Below are positions 9,091 through 17,522 of a DNA stretch of 64,000 nt, piece after piece (position 1 is the stretch's first letter; each line of letters begins with the position of its first letter). This DNA comes from Chitinophagaceae bacterium (GTDB lineage Bacteria > Bacteroidota > Bacteroidia > Chitinophagales > Chitinophagaceae): contig JANINS010000004.1 in NCBI GenBank assembly GCA_024508725.1, positions 142,163 through 206,162 of the forward strand, read 5' to 3'. Both the position numbers and the translations under genes were made by a program. A model generated the notes under the pieces. It searched no databases. It saw only the letters and a program-made list of their open reading frames with translations, and was not told the origin of the DNA.

Positions 9091-10551
9091 TCATGCTACC
9101 ATCTGCGTTTCCAATTCTTTTTCTTGGTGTGCAGCTGAGACAATGTTATTTTTTACATCCTCGAAGTGAAATTGTTTGATCAACTCACCATCAATGAATA
9201 CTGTTTCTAATTGATCCTGGAATTCGAGCATCATATTTTCTGCAATGGTTTTGTAACCATCATTTGCCTTCACCAATTTCAGCCTTCCTGCTTTCGATCT
9301 TTTAAATGACTGTATGAGTGTTCCATGTTTGTCCAATTCTATCGGGTGCTTTTGTACATTTACTTTTGTGTCACCTAACTCTGCATAAGAGCATTTAAAG
9401 GCAAATTTTTGAGTGTCTCTGTCAACTTTTTGTAACAATGCTCCACCCATGCCAAGTAACAGATTCTCCGCGCTGATACCATTTACTTTTAGCACGGCGT
9501 AAATCATTCGAATACTGTCGATATTAATGCCGTCACCTTGCAACACTCTTACTTGAGTCGGTAGCACTTTGTATCCCTTTTCATTGATTGAATAGCCAAA
9601 TTTGCTAAAAAGTATATCGAATACTTTCAGTAAAGTAAACACGGGATCGCCACTGTCAGGACGTATCACCAATGTTCCTTCTCTTGACAAAACGAGGTCT
9701 TTCAGATCTTCTCCCCAGTACTCACTGCATGCCTTAAATATATTATAAGAGTCAGACACGCAGGCTACGATACCTGTTGGAAAAGTCTTCAATACATGCT
9801 TAAAAATTTCAAGCTCTCCTTTTTCTCCTAACATTGTACAGATAGAGTGTTCTGTGGCTGGAACTGAGAGTCCATGTATCTTTTTAGCTTTATAATAGCT
9901 TTTTGCAAGTATAGAACCTGCGATATTATCACTGCCACTAAAATTCAGCAAATGTGCTGCACCTCCCAGACCTGCACTTTCTACGGAACTAACGCCACGA
10001 AACCCGAAATCGTTAAGCACAAAGTCAATGGAATTCTCCGACCTTTCTGAAGCAGTCTCTTTAAAATAGTATTCCACAATCTTCCGGATCTCATGACTAA
10101 GCGTTGCTGCAGTTGATGGATACCACACTTGCATTAGTAAAGTTTCTAAGAAGTTAGTTAGCCAGAAACATTCAGGATCAGTGTTCTCGATGGTCATCAG
10201 TACATTATTTACTGGTATGATCGATCCTTCGCTCACAGCTTTGATTTTTACAGGTAGGTATCCATTGTGTTTATTTAATATGTACTCAAACTTTGATCTG
10301 TCAAAAACATCTTTTCTGCCAAACACCTGCTCCATAACTGATTCAGCTTCCTCAATTTTTGCTTGAGTGATCACTTGTCCTTCTAGGTATTGCTTTAGAA
10401 AATACTGTAGACCAAAGAAAACCGTAGAATCAAATTGACCGCCCCTGCTTTCAAGGTATGAATACACTTTAGTGGTGCCGGGATAGTATAGTTTGTGGTG
10501 AGAATATTTGTATGCATCTGCAAGCAAGATGATGTTATGTTGTGTTTTCAT
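9091..10551 (-). CDS. nadV: Nicotinamide phosphoribosyltransferase (NAMPT type)
   Basis: A 486-residue protein of the usual NAMPT length. It joins nicotinamide and PRPP to make NMN, the salvage entry into NAD. Family motifs are visible: ADAYKYSHHKLYYPGT at the N-terminus, SRGGQFD, the region with the phosphorylated His (SVPATEHS), and the phosphate-binding VIRPDSGDP. The start codon lies 4 bp after the stop of the NMN adenylyltransferase gene, so the two consecutive pathway enzymes are co-transcribed. The palindromes upstream of that gene are the likely control point. Nothing looks damaged. Confidence 0.95.
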   Translation of the reverse strand: MKTQHNIILLADAYKYSHHKLYYPGTTKVYSYLESRGGQFDSTVFFGLQYFLKQYLEGQVITQAKIEEAESVMEQVFGRKDVFDRSKFEYILNKHNGYLPVKIKAVSEGSIIPVNNVLMTIENTDPECFWLTNFLETLLMQVWYPSTAATLSHEIRKIVEYYFKETASERSENSIDFVLNDFGFRGVSSVESAGLGGAAHLLNFSGSDNIAGSILAKSYYKAKKIHGLSVPATEHSICTMLGEKGELEIFKHVLKTFPTGIVACVSDSYNIFKACSEYWGEDLKDLVLSREGTLVIRPDSGDPVFTLLKVFDILFSKFGYSINEKGYKVLPTQVRVLQGDGINIDSIRMIYAVLKVNGISAENLLLGMGGALLQKVDRDTQKFAFKCSYAELGDTKVNVQKHPIELDKHGTLIQSFKRSKAGRLKLVKANDGYKTIAENMMLEFQDQLETVFIDGELIKQFHFEDVKNNIVSAAHQEKELETQMVA

Positions 10552-10555
10552 CTAC

Positions 10556-11476
10556 TTAATTTTTTGTGATTGTTTGGTAATTAGATAATGCATTGGACAA
10601 GAGTAGCCGTATCAAGAAATGATGTTCTTTCACTATCTTTTCTTCTTTTATCATCTGTTCAAGGTTTTGTACTTTGAACCACTGTACTTGTTCCAGGTCG
10701 TCAGCAGGAGAGGCATTGCCGTACATAAGGTCTGTTGCAAACAGTGTGGTCAATATTTTATCATCCTCGTGCCGATATCTCCAGTCGTCAATTTTTGCTG
10801 ATCCGATGTACTGCATGTTACTTGTTTCTAATGAGCCGCATTCTTCCATCAATTCACGTTGAGCCGCATGCTCATAACTTTCATCAGTTGCATCCACAAA
10901 GCCACCAGGAAGTCTCCATTCATCTGTATTGGGTTTTCTACCCAAGAGTAATTCCGTTCTTTCACTACGAAACAACGCTACATCCACTGTGGGATAAACC
11001 TTTGTGTAAGTATTGTGAAATGCATAGTTGATGCCCAACCTGAAGTCAACAGATGAAAGCACTTTATCCGCCTGTTGATCTCTTATATCAGAGGCAGAAT
11101 GCTGCCCCATTTCCGAAAACTCTTTAGTTATTAGCCTGCCGTGGTAGTAATCGATAAAACTCTGTCTGCCACCATAGAGTACAAATTGTTCTTTTGGAAA
11201 AGTGGAGTGGAGTAGGTAGTCAAGATTATGGCTCCAGGTTATATCCGATGGGTGGTCACTCAGTGGAAGTATGGTCAGCTCATTATCCCAAAGCTTGAGC
11301 ATTTTTTCCCGTGTGTAGAAATCGAAGGGGTTTCGCTTGCTTCCTTTCAACGGACTAATGCCCAGCACTATTACAATTTTGTGATGCTTAGCTTTGATCT
11401 CATTGATCAGCATCTCATGACCTTTATGCAAATAAGGCGTTTGGAACCGGGCTACTATAACTGCTGTTGCATTCAT
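10556..11476 (-). CDS. nadM: Bifunctional NMN adenylyltransferase / Nudix hydrolase
   Basis: A 306-residue two-domain protein. The N-terminal half is a nucleotidyltransferase with RFQTPYLHKGH (the HxGH site) and RNPFDFYTR, and makes NAD from NMN and ATP. The C-terminal half carries a Nudix box (GGFVDATDESYEHAAQREL, then MEECG), with one residue more than usual between the first Gly and Glu; Nudix partners of this enzyme hydrolyse ADP-ribose-type compounds. It sits directly upstream of nadV in the same operon. A palindrome ends at its start codon, so transcription is probably regulator-controlled. Confidence 0.92.
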   Translation of the reverse strand: MNATAVIVARFQTPYLHKGHEMLINEIKAKHHKIVIVLGISPLKGSKRNPFDFYTREKMLKLWDNELTILPLSDHPSDITWSHNLDYLLHSTFPKEQFVLYGGRQSFIDYYHGRLITKEFSEMGQHSASDIRDQQADKVLSSVDFRLGINYAFHNTYTKVYPTVDVALFRSERTELLLGRKPNTDEWRLPGGFVDATDESYEHAAQRELMEECGSLETSNMQYIGSAKIDDWRYRHEDDKILTTLFATDLMYGNASPADDLEQVQWFKVQNLEQMIKEEKIVKEHHFLIRLLLSNALSNYQTITKN

Positions 11477-11497
11477 TTTGCGTAATTAATACGCAAA
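11477..11497. promoter_or_regulatory. Palindromic operator immediately upstream of nadM
   Basis: A 21-bp near-perfect inverted repeat with arms TTTGCGTA and TACGCAAA begins at the base next to the nadM start codon (gene on the - strand). A second, longer copy lies 28 bp further upstream. The position suggests repression of nadM-nadV, presumably by the adjacent NrtR-type regulator (inference). Confidence 0.7.
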
Positions 11498-11525
11498 TAT
11501 AGGATTAGTAACTTCATATTTCCAA

Positions 11526-11550
11526 ATTTTGCGTAAAAAATACGCAAAAT
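11526..11550. promoter_or_regulatory. Second palindromic operator upstream of nadM
   Basis: A 25-bp inverted repeat with arms ATTTTGCGTA and TACGCAAAAT around an AAAAA centre. The outer arms match the copy at 11477-11497. Centre-to-centre distance is about 51 bp, roughly five helical turns. It lies between nadM and the end of the nrtR-like gene. Confidence 0.7.
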
Positions 11551-11554
11551 TAGG

Positions 11555-12244
11555 TTACACCTCGAAGTTCATCCCATCTTTAATCAATTGCTGATAGCGT
11601 TTCTTATTGAATTGATACATACGGCTGGGCCTGCCTTTTCCTTCTGGTTTGGCAAATTCTTCAGTTTCGTCCAGTATGCCTAGTGCGAGAAACTTCTTAG
11701 CGAAGTTCCTGCGATCTATCTCCCTGTCTAATACAGACATATATAACTTTTCAAGGTCCGCAAAAGGGAACTTTTTATCGAGTAGTTCGAAACCTATCGG
11801 TTGGTAACGCATTTTAGATCGAATGCGTTCAATTGCAGATTGTATGATCTGCTTATGATCGAAAGCAAGTTTTGGTAAGGCATGTATGTTAAACCAGGCT
11901 GCTTCCTCGGCATCCGTGCTGGCTTTTATTTCCTGGAACATACTGCTCTTAACTAAGGCAAAATAAGCAACAGATATCACCCGTTGTCTGGGATCCCTTT
12001 TTGGATCACCAAAGGTGTACAATTGTTCCAGGTAATTCACCTTGATCCCTGTTTCTTCTTCCAACTCACGCATTACGGCTTCTTCTAATGATTCTTCAGC
12101 TTTAATAAAACCCCCGGGTATGGCCCATTGATTCATAAAAGGCTCATATTTCCGGCGGATCAAGAGAACGCTAACACCCTCGTTTTTTTCATACCCAAAG
12201 ACTATTGCATCTGTCGCTAATTTGATGTCTTGTTTATGTGCCAT
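11555..12244 (-). CDS. nrtR: NrtR-type Nudix-related transcriptional regulator
   Basis: A 229-residue protein with an N-terminal Nudix domain and a C-terminal winged helix. The Nudix box GGFIKAEESLEEAVMREL followed by EEETG fits the full consensus, so unlike many regulators of this family it keeps the catalytic residues. The C-terminal part (FLALGILDETEEF, GRPSRMYQFN) is the DNA-binding winged helix typical of NrtR. NrtR proteins sense NAD-pathway metabolites such as ADP-ribose and repress NAD genes. It is upstream of nadM-nadV on the same strand and divergent from the methyltransferase-like gene, with palindromes at both promoters. Confidence 0.85.
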   Translation of the reverse strand: MAHKQDIKLATDAIVFGYEKNEGVSVLLIRRKYEPFMNQWAIPGGFIKAEESLEEAVMRELEEETGIKVNYLEQLYTFGDPKRDPRQRVISVAYFALVKSSMFQEIKASTDAEEAAWFNIHALPKLAFDHKQIIQSAIERIRSKMRYQPIGFELLDKKFPFADLEKLYMSVLDREIDRRNFAKKFLALGILDETEEFAKPEGKGRPSRMYQFNKKRYQQLIKDGMNFEV

Positions 12245-12254
12245 ATTGCAAAAT

Positions 12255-12276
12255 AACGGTTTGTATATTTACCGTT
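12255..12276. promoter_or_regulatory. Palindrome between nrtR and the divergent gene
   Basis: A 22-bp inverted repeat with arms AACGGT and ACCGTT and a mostly symmetric AT-rich centre lies in the 44-bp gap between two divergent start codons, so it can control both. Its sequence differs from the two GCGTA-type palindromes at nadM. It may be an autoregulatory site or the site of another regulator. Confidence 0.65.
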
Positions 12277-12288
12277 TCAACGAAGACA

Positions 12289-13881
12289 ATGTATCTACTG
12301 ATTCCGGGAAGACATCAACTTCTTACCCAATTTCAATACGACTACCTTCAATCGATTATTGATAACGTTCCAGGAGAGCTAACTGATGTGCATGGCAATT
12401 CATTAAAGATTAATGAGCCAATAGAAGCAGTTGTGTTTGCTGTCACCTCTTCTAATCATTCTAATACAAGAAGAAATCCGTTGCCTTTCTATTTAAGAGC
12501 TATTAGTATTGAGGCCTTTGGAAATGCACTGGATGTACCTGTATTTATTTATGGGATCGATGATGTCGGCTCACTCGATAGATTTGCAAGCTATACAATC
12601 AAAAAAATCAGACACGATAGCGAATTTCAATTAGACCTTAATTGTCAAAACACATTGGTTGTTTGTTCAACGTCAGTCATGAAAATGTACGAGGCAGAAG
12701 GATTTAGCATTTTGCCGGCAGAGTTGGATAATATGGAATTGTGGACATATCGAGCAGAAATGCCATGGGATATTGTCGAGTACATCGCTAAGACAGAACA
12801 GTGGAGAACAGATCCTTGGCTGCGACAGAAAATGCACCCGGCGTCATTTAAAGTTTGGAAGAAGTACAACTTGGGAAGTAAAGTACAGCTACTCTTCAAA
12901 GATCATATGATCGGTAGTGATGGTGATCTCACCACTACCAGGGATTACAACGTTTACGTTCGTCAAATGGATGAGATAGCGGAGATGAAGTACAGTGATA
13001 CTGCAACATATGTACAACCCGGCAGGGTAGGAGACATTGGTTGTGCTGTAGGTTCCTGGATAAGATTGGCTAGCAGTGATGAACGTTTTCGTGAGTCTGA
13101 TTTGTACGGTATTGAAGTCAGCCGCCACCTGTACGATATCTGTCAGCAGCGAAAACTCAATGGCGAATTCAGTAATCCATTTGTATTCTTCTCCCAGCGT
13201 AATGCAGTGACCGGGCTCGTGTTTGAGAAAGGTACAATGAATACCATTCACACTTCTTCTCTTACACACGAGATAGCTTCTTACGGAAGCATTGCCGATC
13301 TTCAAAAGTTTATAGGTAACCGCTTTCAAGAATTGATACCCGGCGGGGTTTGGATAAACCGGGATGTGGTAGGTCCTCCCGACAAAGAAAGAAAGGTGTT
13401 GATGTGGCTCAACAATACAGATGGAAAAGAAGATCTAACGCTTCACTCGTTTTCAAACAAACATGATTTGGCTTTACATCTTCATTCTCTTTCTACGAGG
13501 AGCAGGTTTTTTTGGTTTGCTAACGATTTCCGCAAAACAGAAGGATACAAACTGCAGTATCGAGTACACAATGTACAAAGAAGAGAGTTCATTGAACTGT
13601 CGTTACAAGATGCTGCTGAGTTCATGAGCCGTAAAGATTATACCGATAATTGGGAAAGCGAAATGCATGAAACTTTTTGTTTCTGGAATTTTGAAGAATG
13701 GCAGCAGCAGCTTGAAATAAGAGGTTTTAAGATCCATGCGGAAAGTAAAGCCTATACAAATGATTGGATTGTTAATGAACGCTTGAAAGGTAAGGTCCAG
13801 CTTTGGGAATATAAAGATGGAATTCTTGAAGAATTGCCATATCCTGTTACAACGATGATATTGATAGGCGTCAAACAATAA
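12289..13881 (+). CDS. Nucleotidyltransferase-like / SAM-dependent methyltransferase two-domain protein
   Basis: About 530 residues from the ATG at 12289; an in-frame ATG at 12238 would place the start before the palindrome and is less likely. The N-terminal ~170 residues resemble an NMN-adenylyltransferase-like fold: IPGRHQLLTQFQ at the start and RRNPLPFYLR, matching RNPFDFYTR of NadM, though the HxGH pair is not intact. The second half has Rossmann methyltransferase motifs: GDIGCAVGSW (motif I) and LYGIEVS with the acidic residue of motif II. It is divergent from nrtR across a shared palindrome, so a link to NAD metabolism is likely but unproven. Substrate unknown. Confidence 0.65.
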   Translation: MYLLIPGRHQLLTQFQYDYLQSIIDNVPGELTDVHGNSLKINEPIEAVVFAVTSSNHSNTRRNPLPFYLRAISIEAFGNALDVPVFIYGIDDVGSLDRFASYTIKKIRHDSEFQLDLNCQNTLVVCSTSVMKMYEAEGFSILPAELDNMELWTYRAEMPWDIVEYIAKTEQWRTDPWLRQKMHPASFKVWKKYNLGSKVQLLFKDHMIGSDGDLTTTRDYNVYVRQMDEIAEMKYSDTATYVQPGRVGDIGCAVGSWIRLASSDERFRESDLYGIEVSRHLYDICQQRKLNGEFSNPFVFFSQRNAVTGLVFEKGTMNTIHTSSLTHEIASYGSIADLQKFIGNRFQELIPGGVWINRDVVGPPDKERKVLMWLNNTDGKEDLTLHSFSNKHDLALHLHSLSTRSRFFWFANDFRKTEGYKLQYRVHNVQRREFIELSLQDAAEFMSRKDYTDNWESEMHETFCFWNFEEWQQQLEIRGFKIHAESKAYTNDWIVNERLKGKVQLWEYKDGILEELPYPVTTMILIGVKQ

Positions 13882-14085
13882 GGATCAAGCTGCTAAAAAC
13901 ATGTGTGTCTTATAGAGTGTACGAATACCTGCAAATAGCTGTTAAGTCCGATTTAAAACGGAAGAGTTCACGACATCTCGTGTGGACTCTGACCTCACCT
14001 GCAAAATTTTGCTAATCAGCAAAAATCATCGCCAGCAAATTTTTGGTGAAATAGGAGTGAAGGAGTTTTAGTGAGAGTTTATACC

Positions 14086-14125
14086 GTGCAAAAATTTTGT
14101 CAGCGCTACGAAAAATATGCAAAAA
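14086..14125. repeat. Imperfect 40-bp direct repeat, copy 1
   Basis: It shares GCAAAAA-TTTGT, CTACGAAAA and TATGCAAAA with the copy at 14336-14373 in the same order and nearly the same spacing, with about eight differences. Confidence 0.6.
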
Positions 14126-14335
14126 CAGGTGGCGTAACACAATGGAATATCGTGATTTCACGCAAATTCTTGGGATAACACATCTTTCCACGAAACACTT
14201 CACCATAACTATGCAAAAGGTGTGATCTGCATAATTATGCAGAAGGGAAATAGGTTTTAGGTAATTTGTTTTCCTAAGCTGCTCTTCTGATTTAGGAACT
14301 CGCATGACGGTCATTTCCTATTGTGCATATATTCA

Positions 14336-14373
14336 AGCAAAAACTTTGTAAGGTCTACGAAAAGTATGCAAAA
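14336..14373. repeat. Imperfect 40-bp direct repeat, copy 2
   Basis: Second copy of the repeat at 14086-14125, same orientation, about 250 bp downstream. It contains CAAAAACTTTGT, GTCTACGAAAA and GTATGCAAAA. Confidence 0.6.
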
Positions 14374-14671
14374 GATCAAACGACTACATATAGAGAAAGG
14401 CTCCTGAACCTGACCTCCTAATTATTTGAAATTCAGTACCCAAAATAGCCCCTGAATTTTGACTCACTCGATTACTCACCAGAATGGCAATTAGCGATCG
14501 CAAAGCTAATGTAGGAAAGTTTTTTAATCGTGCAAGTGCATTTTTGCACAAGCGAAACCGTGAATGATATCCAGCCAAAATAGCTGTGTGTGCGCATGTG
14601 TTACCGAAATAATTTTCTCAGCGACACACTTTGGCGTGGTCGCCTGCTACTTTCATTGAAAATTGATAACA

Positions 14672-15745
14672 ATGAATGGAGAAACTAATAGCAACGCATT
14701 TCCGAAACATTTCGATTATGGTCTGTTTGAGACATCTTGTATATCATACATACAAGGTCCACAGCTTCATTTTCACTACCATAGTCAAATAGCGAATATC
14801 AAAAGAATGGAAGATGTGGATCTGGGGAAAGCAATTCAACAATTTCAAGTCCATTACAAGGCTGACATCAAAATGCAACATGGTAAACAGCTTTTCCGAA
14901 GTCATGATAAATACATCTGCAATGAAATAATCTACTTTATCATGAAGAATGGGATTACCGTTGGTGCAGAAGATAGTACGGTTGAAATATGTTACAACCC
15001 GCAATCTCTTTGCGAAGCAGAAAAAATCCTTGACTTTTTTGCAACGTATTCAATCAAAGAAAAGCAGGTGCCTTGTATTTACCTTGTTGTAAATAAATTC
15101 AACGGTTTAGGGTTGTCAAAGATCAGGTTGAAAAAGCCAAGACTTAATATTAAAACCCATTACAACGAAGACCTACAGCTAATTCATAAAAGTTTGCTCA
15201 AAAAACTTCGCAGTCGGGACAAGGGTGGTCTGATACTGCTTCATGGCAAACCAGGTACAGGCAAATCAACTTATATTAGATATCTCATTTCACTAATCAA
15301 TAAGGAAGTAATATTTCTCTCACCTAAACTTGCCGGAAGTCTCGATTCACCGGGACTAATTCAATTATTGATAGACCATAGAAATGCTATATTTATCATT
15401 GAAGATGCAGAAGATCTGTTAGTATCTCGGGAAACTGCAGCTAACTCCAGCATCTCCATTCTTCTTAACATCACAGATGGGTTACTCAGTGAAGGGTTAG
15501 GAATACAGGTCATAGCTACTTTCAATACTAGTATTTCTAACATCGACAAAGCTTTGCTGCGTAAAGGAAGATTGCTGGCTATGTACGATTTCCAGGAACT
15601 TGAAATTGAAAAAGCGAAACTGCTGATGCAAAAACTAAACGGAAACCACCAAGAAGTAACTAAACCTATGGCATTAGCTGAAATCTATCACTTAAAACAG
15701 AGCAGTTTTGAGTTTAAAAAGAGAGAATTCCGATGGGATTTTTAA
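14672..15745 (+). CDS. AAA-family ATPase
   Basis: About 357 residues from the ATG at 14672. The C-terminal half is a single AAA domain: Walker A LLHGKPGTGKST (about residues 190-200), Walker B IFIIEDAEDLL, a sensor-1-like IATFNT, and an LLRKGRL that fits the arginine-finger/box VII region. This resembles Bcs1/Cdc48-like ATPases that remodel proteins. The first ~170 residues are unrecognised. It is the first gene of the island, 54 bp before a WYL regulator. No effector domain is fused. A defence role is inferred from position only. Confidence 0.8.
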   Translation: MNGETNSNAFPKHFDYGLFETSCISYIQGPQLHFHYHSQIANIKRMEDVDLGKAIQQFQVHYKADIKMQHGKQLFRSHDKYICNEIIYFIMKNGITVGAEDSTVEICYNPQSLCEAEKILDFFATYSIKEKQVPCIYLVVNKFNGLGLSKIRLKKPRLNIKTHYNEDLQLIHKSLLKKLRSRDKGGLILLHGKPGTGKSTYIRYLISLINKEVIFLSPKLAGSLDSPGLIQLLIDHRNAIFIIEDAEDLLVSRETAANSSISILLNITDGLLSEGLGIQVIATFNTSISNIDKALLRKGRLLAMYDFQELEIEKAKLLMQKLNGNHQEVTKPMALAEIYHLKQSSFEFKKREFRWDF

Positions 15746-15799
15746 ACTGGGCTAATTAGCCAGAATGTAGCATTTTCTAAAGTCCGTAACTTTAAGCCA

Positions 15800-16699
15800 A
15801 TGCCAAAGCAAACTTATTTCACCCGATACTCCCTCATTTTAAAAAGGCTTGAAAGGGGTCCTGCAACATTCGAACAGTTATACCGATATTTGGAAAAGGA
15901 GTTTGACTTGATTGATCAGCCTTTCACATGGTCACGACGAACATTGCAGCGTGATATAAAAGATATTTACGAAAGTTTCCAGGTAGAAATTCTGAATGAA
16001 CAAAAAGGTGACAGATGCTATGTCTTAGCCAGCAAACCGGAAAACCGGCAAATTTCTCAGCGTTTACTGGATGCCTGGGAATTGGTTCACATCCTCAAAT
16101 CATCACAGAATTATTCAGATGCTGTAATGTTAGAAGAAAGAAAGCCTGATGGCTTACAGCATTTTCATGGGTTGTTATTTGCCATTCAGAATAAACGCAT
16201 TACCAGTTTCACCCACATCAAGTATTATGATGATACGATAACTGAACGAAAAGTACATCCACTGGCATTAAAAGAATCATTAGGAAGATGGTACCTATTG
16301 GCGGTTGACACGCATGACGGAAAGCTAAAAACCTTTGGTCTTGACCGCATCAGGGATATTGATATCAGTAAAACAGCTTACCGTGATCAGTATGACTATG
16401 ACGTAAAAAATCTTTTCAAACACTCATTTGGTATTATACAAGGAGATGGTAAACCCCAAAAGATCAGGTTGGCTTTCTCTGATGAGCAGGCTAATTATAT
16501 CAGGAGTTTTCCCTTGCATCATTCCAAGGCAATATTCCACGAAAAGGAGGGCATTGTAGTAAAACTGGAAATGGTCATTACTCACGACCTGATCATGGAA
16601 CTCATGAAGTACGGCCCTGAAGTAAATGTGCTACAGCCTTTATCGTTAAGAAAAAAAATAGCTGCACAGGCAAAGAAGGTGATGCAGTTATACACTTAA
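15800..16699 (+). CDS. WYL-domain transcriptional regulator
   Basis: A 299-residue protein: an N-terminal HTH region (residues ~1-60; FEQLYRYLEKEF, WSRRTLQRDIKDI) and a central/C-terminal WYL domain with the signature around RWYLLAVDTHDGKLKTFGLDRI. WYL regulators bind a small ligand or nucleic acid and often control defence islands as repressors. A TAACTTTA box just before the gene (15787-15794) resembles a Bacteroidota -7 element. With the second WYL protein at 19965 it is a candidate to bind the six inverted repeats downstream (inference). Confidence 0.88.
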   Translation: MPKQTYFTRYSLILKRLERGPATFEQLYRYLEKEFDLIDQPFTWSRRTLQRDIKDIYESFQVEILNEQKGDRCYVLASKPENRQISQRLLDAWELVHILKSSQNYSDAVMLEERKPDGLQHFHGLLFAIQNKRITSFTHIKYYDDTITERKVHPLALKESLGRWYLLAVDTHDGKLKTFGLDRIRDIDISKTAYRDQYDYDVKNLFKHSFGIIQGDGKPQKIRLAFSDEQANYIRSFPLHHSKAIFHEKEGIVVKLEMVITHDLIMELMKYGPEVNVLQPLSLRKKIAAQAKKVMQLYT

Positions 16700-16744
16700 T
16701 TATGAATTGCTGGATAATAAAAGTAAAATGGAACGAGAGGTCTT

Positions 16745-17512
16745 ATGACTACTAATATTTTCGAAGCGTATGCTGATAGCCATGCTGATGGCGTTAATCG
16801 TTACATCAATGGACTTAGCCAGGTTTTATTAGCATATGCTCAAAACAAAATTGGCGATGATACTGAAGTACTGCAAACGCTATTCTCTGAATTTATTACA
16901 CAATCACGGAATTATGAGCAACTTTCTCAGGACCATTCCATCGGGCTGAATATTTTTAAAATGTTGGGTGTATCGGAGGTTTTGCATAGTTACCTGATAT
17001 CAGATCTTTTAGATCCTTTTGGAAGGCACGGGCAGAAAAGATTGTTTTTAGACCTTTTTTTACACCGACTGAAGATAGGCAGTTCCGTAACCGATAACTG
17101 GATAGTGACGGCGGAGACAGGTAGAATTGATATTTTGATCCGGCGGCAATCTCCGCCGACGGTGATCATAATAGAAAATAAATCAAATGGAGCCATAGAT
17201 CAGCCGAATCAATTATACAGGTATTGGTACCAGCAAGTATATAATATAGAGGGTGAAGATGCTTATAAAAATCCCTCCAATAAAATCATATACCTGGCCC
17301 CGGACGATTGGAAAACTCCTGCTCCCGATTCTTTGCTTAAACCAAAACGTTGGCGAAACAATTTGCCTGACAGGGTGACAATTGAACCGATGATTTGGAA
17401 TTACAGGAAAGAAGTGGTGGAGTGGTTGGAAGAAGCTTGCACTAAGATCAATGCTAACAATACAAGAATGTTACAATTCTTAAATCAATATATAGAATAC
17501 TGGAAACAATAA
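16745..17512 (+). CDS. PD-(D/E)XK nuclease family protein (PDDEXK_4-like)
   Basis: A 255-residue protein. LGVSEVLHSYLISDLLDPFGRHGQKRLFLDLFL is the typical opening of the PDDEXK_4 group, and GRIDILIRRQ followed by VIIIENKSNGAIDQPNQLYRYW supplies the nuclease core: Asp, then Glu-Asn-Lys, then Gln/Tyr. The start is the ATG at 16745, 45 bp after the WYL gene. Proteins of this group are common in accessory islands; most are uncharacterised. The next gene starts 10 bp later and may be its partner. Confidence 0.8.
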   Translation: MTTNIFEAYADSHADGVNRYINGLSQVLLAYAQNKIGDDTEVLQTLFSEFITQSRNYEQLSQDHSIGLNIFKMLGVSEVLHSYLISDLLDPFGRHGQKRLFLDLFLHRLKIGSSVTDNWIVTAETGRIDILIRRQSPPTVIIIENKSNGAIDQPNQLYRYWYQQVYNIEGEDAYKNPSNKIIYLAPDDWKTPAPDSLLKPKRWRNNLPDRVTIEPMIWNYRKEVVEWLEEACTKINANNTRMLQFLNQYIEYWKQ

Positions 17513-17522
17513 ATAACATACC

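Larger units (their letters stand above)
13882..14671. other. Gene-free, repeat-rich stretch with att-like block C
   Basis: No credible gene in 790 bp. It holds: the 15-mer TGTGGACTCTGACCT (13981-13995), also found at 8770; CGTGATTTCACG (14151-14162), related to the palindrome at 8730; two ~40-bp imperfect direct repeats (14086-14125 and 14336-14373); further TGCAAAA/TATGCA copies near 14000 and 14211; and a degenerate pair of ACTCAC repeats (14462, 14474) resembling the tandem ACTCACGA of blocks A and B. I interpret it as a decayed integration or replication end (inference). Confidence 0.5.

Noticed and set aside
14012-14314. A 100-codon - strand frame in the gap before the AAA ATPase
   Set aside because: It runs through the direct repeats and has no protein-like pattern; more likely non-coding.
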